Part shown: positions 6,384 to 11,184 of the stretch, piece by piece | Layout of the letters: every line of letters starts with the position of its first letter | How positions within the stretch are numbered: the stretch's first letter is position 1 | Origin: Gemmatimonas phototrophica | Lineage (GTDB): Bacteria; Gemmatimonadota; Gemmatimonadetes; Longimicrobiales; Gaopeijiaceae | DNA length: 11,184 nucleotides | NCBI GenBank assembly: GCA_945876015.1 | Contig: CAMCNM010000036.1 | Location: 1-11,184 of the forward strand | Direction: 5' to 3' | Notes under the pieces: generated by a model | Seen by the model: only the letters and a program-made list of their open reading frames with translations | The model's database searches: none | Told to the model about the DNA's origin: nothing | Program-made: the position numbers and the translations under genes

Positions 6384-7244
6384 ATGATTCGAACCGTTCA
6401 ATGCACGGCTTGCTCCACTTCCTTCCCGGTGGACCCGCGCAAAGTGCCGGAGGAGGGAGTGTACGCGCGCTGCAGCTCCTGCCAGGGCGTGTTCTTCGTC
6501 GAGGGTGGGATGGCGATGGCGGCCGCGGCAACCCCCGCGACGCACGAAGCGGTGCAGGAGGAGACGGGCTACTCGGGAGAGGAGACCTCGTTCTCGGGGG
6601 CGACGACCCCGGACTTCAGCGCTCCCATGCCCGAGCTCGCGACGTCCACGTCGGGCGCGCTCGCCGAGCCGGACATCTGGGTCTTCGAGACCGAGCCGGA
6701 GATCTACCCGGCGTCGTTGGAGGTCGGGCGCCTCGACACTGTGGAGGAGCACCAGCGGATCGCGAAAGACGACACGCCTTCGTTCTCGAACCCCGCTGGG
6801 ATCAGCGCTCCGGCAGCGCCCAGTCCGATCACATCGGATCCGATCTGGGATGCGCCGCCCCCGCCTCCGGCCCCGGAGCCCATCAAGGTCGCGTCGCCGC
6901 CGCCCCCGCCTCCGGCACCCATCATGGCTGCCCCGCCGCCCGCTCCCGCGCCGCCCGCGGCGAAGCCCGCCGCACCGGCCGGCGGCTTCTCGTTCGGCAA
7001 GCGGGACCCGCACGAGAAGGCGGCGCGGCTCGCGCGCGTGCTGGTCTCGGACATCATCACGTACAACCCGGAGCGCCACCAGCGCGCCCTGGACGGCAGG
7101 ACTCTGAAGCAGGACTTCGAGGACGAGATCAAGAAGTCCTGGGGCGAGTACGTGGACCAGGTCGGCCGTGACCTCGCGGAGAGCACCGAATACTTCAGTC
7201 AGGCCCTGAACGAGATCCTGGCGCGAGGTCAGAAGATCTTCTGA
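6384..7244 (+). CDS. MJ0042-type zinc-ribbon protein with proline-rich linker and conserved C-terminal domain
   Basis: The 286-residue protein has three parts. An N-terminal zinc ribbon holds CTAC (C7, C10) and CSSC (C30, C33), the MJ0042/YgiT-like spacing seen at the N-terminus of many regulatory or envelope proteins. The middle (about 40-200) is acidic and low complexity, becoming proline/alanine-rich from about 156 to 201. The C-terminal 80 residues (from about 206, KRDPHEK) are well-ordered, charged and probably helical: ARVLVSDIITYNPERHQRAL, then FEDEIKKSWGEYVDQVG, then LNEILARGQKIF. There is no membrane segment, so it is probably cytoplasmic. It follows the GGDDF gene by 18 bases and is likely co-transcribed. 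The biochemical role is unknown; a nucleic-acid or protein adaptor is one guess. Confidence 0.8.
   Translation: MIRTVQCTACSTSFPVDPRKVPEEGVYARCSSCQGVFFVEGGMAMAAAATPATHEAVQEETGYSGEETSFSGATTPDFSAPMPELATSTSGALAEPDIWVFETEPEIYPASLEVGRLDTVEEHQRIAKDDTPSFSNPAGISAPAAPSPITSDPIWDAPPPPPAPEPIKVASPPPPPPAPIMAAPPPAPAPPAAKPAAPAGGFSFGKRDPHEKAARLARVLVSDIITYNPERHQRALDGRTLKQDFEDEIKKSWGEYVDQVGRDLAESTEYFSQALNEILARGQKIF
6854..6916 (+). repeat. 18-bp direct repeat in the proline-rich linker
   Basis: GCCGCCCCCGCCTCCGGC occurs at 6854-6871 and again at 6899-6916, exactly 45 bp apart. The frame is kept, so both copies encode a PPPPPA stretch. This fits internal duplication of a 15-residue linker unit (PPPPPAPEPIK... then PPPPPPAPIM...). 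Confidence 0.85.
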
Positions 7245-7249
7245 GAACG

Positions 7250-7295
7250 GGTGCCGGGGCGGTCACCGTGGTTGATGGCCCCCGCACCTTTCCTC
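7250..7295 (+). terminator. Possible weak terminator after the zinc-ribbon gene
   Basis: GGTGCCGGGGC (7250-7260) pairs with GCCCCCGCACC (7278-7288) through 11 positions with one C-C mismatch. The loop is 17 bases and TTTCCT follows. The stem is strong but the T run is short. It begins six bases after the stop codon of the zinc-ribbon gene, which suits a terminator or an mRNA 3' stabilising hairpin. Confidence 0.45.
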
Positions 7296-7300
7296 ATATT
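7272..7300 (+). promoter_or_regulatory. Candidate sigma-70-type promoter for prfB-lysS
   Basis: TTGATG (7272-7277) and CATATT (7295-7300) are separated by 17 bp, and each matches four of six consensus bases. Transcription would start near 7307. That lies before the terminator hairpin at 7322-7348, so the hairpin would be in the prfB leader. This is the best promoter-like pair in the gap, but it is only a pattern match. Confidence 0.4.
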
Positions 7301-7321
7301 CAGGGAACGAGGCGATCAGCG

Positions 7322-7348
7322 AGGCCGTCCGTGCGGACGGCCTTTTTT
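7322..7348 (+). terminator. Intrinsic terminator (or attenuator) directly upstream of prfB
   Basis: GGCCGTCC (7323-7330) pairs perfectly with GGACGGCC (7335-7342) around a GTGC loop. An extra A-T pair joins 7322 and 7343, and six Ts run from 7343 to 7348. This is a textbook Rho-independent terminator. It ends only 14 bases before the prfB start codon and 3 bases before its SD, so it may act as a leader attenuator as well as closing the upstream unit. Confidence 0.85.
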
Positions 7349-7351
7349 CGT

Positions 7352-7357
7352 AGGAGG
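7352..7357 (+). promoter_or_regulatory. Strong ribosome binding site of prfB
   Basis: AGGAGG, followed by AG, lies five bases before ATG 7363. It fixes the true start of prfB, which is well upstream of the long open frame that begins near 7433. It is the strongest SD sequence in the window. Confidence 0.9.
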
Positions 7358-7362
7358 AGCAT

Positions 7363-8473
7363 ATGACGAGCGAGCAGCGCGACAGGCTCTCCGGAGCGGT
7401 GGCCAAGGTGGCCGAGCTCAGGGGGTACCTTTGACCTGGAGAACCGCCGGACGCGGCTAGCCGATCTCGAGGAGCGGATGGCCGCGCAGGGATTCTGGGA
7501 TCGACCCGAGAAGGCGCGCGAGACGATCCAGGAGGCGAACCGCGAGAAGCAGTGGGTGGGGCCCTGGACCGAGCTGTCCCAGAAGGCGGAGGAGTTGAAG
7601 GAGCTGGCCGATCTGCTCGAGGTCGAGCCTGATCCCGGACTCGAGGAGGACTGGGGCCGCGAGCTGGAGCGGCTGGAGAAGGGGCTCGATGCGCTGGAGC
7701 TCCGCACCATGCTCCAGGGTGAGGAGGACGGACGGGATGCGATCGTCACCGTCCAGCCCGGCGCCGGAGGAACGGAGTCGCAGGACTGGGCCGAGATGCT
7801 GGTGCGCATGTACACGCGCTGGGGTGAGCGGCGCGGCTACTCCGTGACCGTCCTCGACCTGCAGCCCGGCGAAGAGGCGGGCATCAAGGGCGCCACGCTC
7901 GAGATCAAGGGTGACCACGCGTACGGTTACCTCAAGGCCGAGAAGGGCGTGCACCGGCTCGTGCGCATCTCGCCGTTCGACGCGCAGTCGCGACGTCACA
8001 CATCCTTCGCAAGCGTGTTCATCTATCCGCTCGTGGACGACGAGATCCAGGTCGAGATCAACGAGAGCGATCTGCGCATCGATACCTACCGCGCTTCGGG
8101 AGCCGGCGGGCAGCACGTCAACAAGACCGACTCGGCCGTGCGTATCACCCACCTTCCGACCGGGATCGTGACGTCCTGCCAGCAGGAGCGGTCGCAGCAC
8201 AAGAACAAGTCCACCGCGATGAAAATGCTCAAGGCCGCGCTCTACGAGCACGCGATGGCGGCGCAGCAAAAGGAAAAGGACCTGGTGGAGGCGACCAAGA
8301 CGGACATCGGATTCGGCCATCAGATTCGATCGTACGTATTCCAGCCGTACACGATGGTGAACGACCACCGGACCGAGTTGAAGATCGGAGACGTTCAGCG
8401 TGTCATGGACGGCGATATCGATGAGTTCATCGAGGCCTACCTGAAGAAGTTCGGGGCGGGAGCCGCTGCTTGA
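7363..8473 (+). CDS. prfB: Peptide chain release factor 2 (RF2), made by programmed +1 frameshift
   Basis: RF2 recognises UGA and UAA stop codons and triggers peptide release from the ribosome. Translation starts at ATG 7363, runs 23 codons and meets an in-frame TGA (7432-7434). A +1 shift on CTT lets reading continue from GAC 7433 to the TGA at 8471-8473, giving 369 residues, close to the usual 365. The coding join is 7363-7431 with 7433-8473. The junction LRGYLD matches the family. The stop-recognition tripeptide SPF is at 203-205 and the peptidyl-tRNA hydrolysis motif GGQ at 248-250, within RASGAGGQHVNKTDSAVR. The gene has its own strong SD. Its stop overlaps the TTG start of lysS (TTGA). 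An annotator ignoring the shift would report a truncated protein. Confidence 0.97.
7420..7435 (+). promoter_or_regulatory. RF2 programmed +1 frameshift site
   Basis: AGGGGG (7420-7425), an internal SD-like element, is followed by TAC, then the slippery codon CTT (7429-7431), TGA (7432-7434) and C. This is the classical arrangement: internal SD three bases before CUU UGA C. When RF2 is scarce, the ribosome pauses at UGA and slips +1, so RF2 represses its own synthesis. The mechanism is established for this family. Confidence 0.97.
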
Positions 8474-10002
8474 GCACCGAAGAGCTGAGCCAGGTCCTGC
8501 GCGATCGCCGCGAGAAGCTCGCGGAGCTGATCCGGAAGGGCACCCAGCCGTTCGCGTACTCCTACGACCGCACGCACGACGCGGCCACGGCCGCGTCATC
8601 GTTCGCCGCCGCGGAGGAGGCCAAGTCGCTCGACGCCGACGGGCATGGCCCGCGCGTGCGCGTGGCGGGGCGCCTGGTGGCGTGGCGGGGCCACGGCAAG
8701 ACGGCCTTCGCCCACATCGAGGACCGCGGCGGGCGCATGCAGATGTACTTCCGACAGGACGTGATGGGCGAGGAGCGCTTCGCCGCGCTGCATTTCCTCG
8801 ACCTGGGGGATTGGGTCGGCGTCGAGGGTCCGCTGTTCCGCACGCGCACGGGAGAGGTGACCGTGCGCGTCGAAGCGTCTACGCTGCTCTCGAAATCGCT
8901 CCGCCCGCTCCCTTTCGGCAAGACCGAAGTGGACGCGACGACCGGCGAGAAGGTGCATCACTCGGGATTCAGCGACACCGAGGCCCGGTACCGCCAGCGG
9001 TACGCGGACCTCGCCGTGCATCCCGAGGTGAGGGAAGTCTTCCGGGCACGGGCGAAGGTGGTGACGGAGATGAGGCGCTTCCTGGATGGCGAAGGCTTCC
9101 TCGAGGTCGAGACGCCCGCGCTGCAGCCGCTGTACGGCGGAGCCGCGGCGCGCCCGTTCGTCACGCATCACAATTCGCTCGACCGCAGGATGTTTCTGCG
9201 CATCGCGGACGAGCTTTACCTTAAGCGGCTGATCGTGGGCGGGTTCGAGCGCGTCTACGAGATCGCGCACAACTTCCGGAACGAGGGAGTGGACCGGCTG
9301 CACAATCCCGAGTTCACGATGCTCGAGTTCTACCAGGCGTTCGCCGACTACTCGGATGTGCTCGAGCTGACCGAGGCCCTGTTTGGTCACGTGGCGCAGG
9401 CGGTGATCGGCGGGACCGAGCTGACCTATCAGGGCCAGAAGATTTCGTTCGCCCGCCCCTTCGCGCGTATCCGCTTCATGGAGGCGCTCGGTGAGGCGCT
9501 CGGCGCGGATCCGACCTCGCTCAGCGAAGCGGAGCTCAAGAAGCGCGCGATTGCGCTGCACGTCCCCGATCTGGACGGGGCCGGGCGCGGCAAGCTGCTC
9601 GACAAGCTGTTCGGCGCCCTGGTCGAGCCGAAGCTCGTGCAGCCCACGTTCGTGATGGACCACCCGATCGAGCTGTCCCCGCTGGCGAAGCCGCACCGCA
9701 CCGCGCAGGGAGTGGTCGAGCGCTTCGAGCTCTACGCGATGAGCGCGGAGCTCGCCAACGCGTTCAGCGAGCTGAACGATCCCCTCGATCAGCGCGAGCG
9801 CTTCGAGGCCCAGCGCACCCTGGGATCCGCCGGCGACGATGAAGCCCACCAGGTGGACGAGGATTACCTCCGGGCGATGGAGTACGGCATGCCGCCCACC
9901 GGGGGGGTCGGGATCGGGATCGATCGGGTCGTGATGCTGCTGACCGACCAGCCTTCCATCCGTGACGTCATCCTGTTCCCGGTGCTGAGGGAGGAGGAGT
10001 AG
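8470..10002 (+). CDS. lysS: Lysine--tRNA ligase, class II
   Basis: LysRS charges tRNA-Lys with lysine in the cytoplasm. The 510-residue product has the class II architecture: an N-terminal helix (LRDRREKLAELIRKG), an OB-fold anticodon-binding domain (about 63-155) and the catalytic core (about 180-508). Motif 1 contains FLEVETPALQP (from 210). Motif 2 contains FRNEG (269-273) followed by HNPEFTMLEFYQA. Motif 3 is GGVGIGIDR (478-486). The start is TTG 8470, overlapping the prfB stop (TTGA), with GGGAG (8458-8462) seven bases upstream. No ATG lies nearby that would keep the conserved N-terminal helix. Coupling to prfB is likely. Length is normal and all motifs are intact. Confidence 0.98.
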   Translation: MSTEELSQVLRDRREKLAELIRKGTQPFAYSYDRTHDAATAASSFAAAEEAKSLDADGHGPRVRVAGRLVAWRGHGKTAFAHIEDRGGRMQMYFRQDVMGEERFAALHFLDLGDWVGVEGPLFRTRTGEVTVRVEASTLLSKSLRPLPFGKTEVDATTGEKVHHSGFSDTEARYRQRYADLAVHPEVREVFRARAKVVTEMRRFLDGEGFLEVETPALQPLYGGAAARPFVTHHNSLDRRMFLRIADELYLKRLIVGGFERVYEIAHNFRNEGVDRLHNPEFTMLEFYQAFADYSDVLELTEALFGHVAQAVIGGTELTYQGQKISFARPFARIRFMEALGEALGADPTSLSEAELKKRAIALHVPDLDGAGRGKLLDKLFGALVEPKLVQPTFVMDHPIELSPLAKPHRTAQGVVERFELYAMSAELANAFSELNDPLDQRERFEAQRTLGSAGDDEAHQVDEDYLRAMEYGMPPTGGVGIGIDRVVMLLTDQPSIRDVILFPVLREEE

Positions 10003-10070
10003 GGCTCCTCGAATCGCATGGAGGGGTAGGAGGGCCGGCACCGCACCCCGTCGTCATGCTCCAGGAGCCC
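10002..10070 (+). repeat. Inverted repeat spanning the lysS-permease gap and covering the permease SD
   Basis: GGGCTCCT (10002-10009), starting on the last base of the lysS stop, is perfectly complementary to AGGAGCCC (10063-10070). The second arm contains the AGGAG ribosome binding site of the next gene. The loop is 53 bases. Pairing in mRNA would mask that SD. It could be chance in GC-rich sequence. Confidence 0.4.
10063..10067 (+). promoter_or_regulatory. Ribosome binding site deciding the TTG start of the permease gene
   Basis: AGGAG lies eight bases before TTG 10076. An in-frame TAG (10073-10075) directly precedes this TTG, so no earlier start is possible in this frame. Together they make the TTG start well supported. 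Confidence 0.85.
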
Positions 10071-10075
10071 GGTAG

Positions 10076-11184
10076 TTGAATCTCGACTGGTACATCGCCC
10101 GCCGTTATCTCGCGTCTCGTAAGCGCGGGCGACTTCTTTCCCTGATCACCTGGATCGCCCTCGGCGGCGTGACGGTGGGCGTCACGGCCCTCATCGTCGT
10201 CATAGGCGTCATGACGGGGATGCAGCAGGACCTCCGGGAAAAAATCCTCGGCTCGACCCCGCACATCTTGATTCTCGAGCAGGGGACGGCCCTGCGCATG
10301 TACAACTGGGAAGCCGTCCGCGACTCGGTGAAGACCAATCCCGAAGTGGTCGCCGCGTCCCCCTTCATCCTCACGCAGGTCACGATCAAGCGGGTGGGTC
10401 AGGACTATGCCGTGGCCGCGGATCTCTACGGCGTCTCCACCGAGGACTTGGCGGGATCGGTCACCTCGATGGAGGAGCAGATCCGCTCCGGGGTCCACAG
10501 CCTGCGGACCCCGGCCTCGGGGCTCAACCCGGTGCTGCTGGGCAGCGGTCTCGCGCAACGCCTCCAGATCTTCTCGGGCGACACGATCATCGCGGTCTCG
10601 ATGGAGAACCTCCGCCCGGACATGATGGGTGGGCTGACTCCGACGCTGCGCCAGTTCGAGGTGACGGGGACGTTCACCACGGGCATGTACGATTACGACA
10701 CGAAGAATCTCTACACGACGATCGCTGCGGCGCAGGATCTGCTCGGCCTTGGGGACACCATCGTGTCCGGAATCGGCGTGCGGACCACGAACGCCGACCT
10801 CGCGACGGCGGTCGGTGACTCCCTCGGTACCAAGCTCGGCTTTCCGTACTTCGTGGAGAGCTGGATCAGCACCAACAAGGCCCTCTTCAGCGCGCTCAAG
10901 CTCGAGAAGATCGTGATGGGGCTGATCCTGTTCCTGATCGTGCTGGTGGCGGCGCTCAACATCGTGAGCACGCTGGTGATGGTGGTGTCGGATCGCACGC
11001 GCGAGATCGGGATCCTCAAGGCGATGGGGATGACCCACAAGGGAATCCTGCGAATCTTCATTCTCCAGGGCGTCTGGATCGGGCTGATCGGCACGGGGCT
11101 CGGGACCGTGTTTGGGATCGTGATGTGCTGGGTGCTCGAGAGGTACCAGATCATCAAGATTCCGCCCGACGTGTACTTCGTGGA
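10076..11184 (+). CDS. lolC/E: LolC/LolE-family lipoprotein-releasing ABC transporter permease, 3' end missing
   Basis: LolC/LolE permeases work with the ATPase LolD in the inner membrane to extract lipoproteins and pass them to LolA. The frame starts at TTG 10076 and is open to the window end (369 codons), so about 40 residues with the last membrane helix are probably outside. A basic N-terminus (WYIARRYLASRKRGR) precedes membrane helix 1 (about 23-48). A large periplasmic domain follows (about 50-275), then helix 2 (about 280-304, GLILFLIVLVAALNIVSTL) and helix 3 (about 322-350). The FtsX-type loop SDRTREIGILKAMGM lies between helices 2 and 3. LolC, LolE and single-type LolF cannot be told apart here. 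A lolD gene would be expected just beyond the window. No terminator separates it from lysS. Confidence 0.9.
   Translation, partial: MNLDWYIARRYLASRKRGRLLSLITWIALGGVTVGVTALIVVIGVMTGMQQDLREKILGSTPHILILEQGTALRMYNWEAVRDSVKTNPEVVAASPFILTQVTIKRVGQDYAVAADLYGVSTEDLAGSVTSMEEQIRSGVHSLRTPASGLNPVLLGSGLAQRLQIFSGDTIIAVSMENLRPDMMGGLTPTLRQFEVTGTFTTGMYDYDTKNLYTTIAAAQDLLGLGDTIVSGIGVRTTNADLATAVGDSLGTKLGFPYFVESWISTNKALFSALKLEKIVMGLILFLIVLVAALNIVSTLVMVVSDRTREIGILKAMGMTHKGILRIFILQGVWIGLIGTGLGTVFGIVMCWVLERYQIIKIPPDVYFV

Noticed and set aside
6854..6990. Repeats at the proline-rich stretch as a possible CRISPR or mobile repeat
   Set aside because: The repeats are short, in frame, 45 bp apart and encode a proline linker, which explains them as protein low complexity.
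7432..7434. In-frame TGA in prfB as a sign of a pseudogene or sequencing error
   Set aside because: The stop sits in the classical RF2 frameshift context (AGGGGG, three bases, CTT TGA C), and the +1 frame encodes complete RF2.
7251..7460. Small open frame (69 codons) from GTG 7251 across the terminator into prfB
   Set aside because: It lies across the terminator hairpin and the prfB SD, has no SD of its own, and overlaps the RF2 frame with its frameshift site.
8596..10041. Open frame of 481 codons on the minus strand opposite lysS
   Set aside because: It is antisense to an intact LysRS and has no recognisable motif or ribosome binding site; the frame is kept open by high GC.

Overview
This window looks like a GC-rich chromosomal housekeeping segment from a Gram-negative (diderm) bacterium. 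Third codon positions are mostly G or C, and GTG/TTG starts are common. The diderm inference rests on a PorV/PorQ-type outer-membrane barrel and a LolC/LolE-type lipoprotein-release permease. The PorV-like barrel next to a DUF5683-like protein recalls the FCB supergroup (Bacteroidetes/Gemmatimonadetes/Eisenbacteria-like lineages). That placement is inference from family recall; no taxonomic search was possible. No CRISPR array, insertion sequence, integrase, phage gene, toxin-antitoxin or defence gene was found. All genes are on the + strand.

Layout. (1) 1-161: 3' part of a 5S rRNA gene (the last gene of an rRNA operon) and its strong intrinsic terminator. (2) 162-386: a gene-free gap holding a branched set of inverted repeats. 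(3) 387-5281: tightly packed era - PorV-like barrel - DUF5683-like protein - rnr, with ATGA and GTGA stop/start overlaps, so probably one operon. (4) 5346-7244: a receiver-like/GGDEF-family protein with a GGDDF signature, then a zinc-ribbon protein with a proline-rich linker and a conserved C-terminal domain. (5) 7245-7362: two hairpins, a candidate promoter and a strong Shine-Dalgarno (SD) sequence. (6) 7363-11184: prfB (release factor 2, with the classical programmed +1 frameshift site), lysS with a TTG start overlapping the prfB stop, and a lolC/E-type permease with a TTG start, cut by the window end.

How the genes work together. Era (30S assembly GTPase) and RNase R (3'-5' exonuclease acting in rRNA maturation and quality control) share an apparent operon just downstream of an rRNA operon. 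prfB and lysS are translation genes, and the Lol permease serves envelope biogenesis. The two envelope proteins between era and rnr, the GGDDF regulator and the zinc-ribbon protein are the least characterised parts. The best candidates for under-described biology are the GGDDF protein, the zinc-ribbon protein's C-terminal domain, the terminator that prfB transcripts appear to have to cross, and the branched palindromic element after the 5S gene. I did not find a clearly new multi-gene system.
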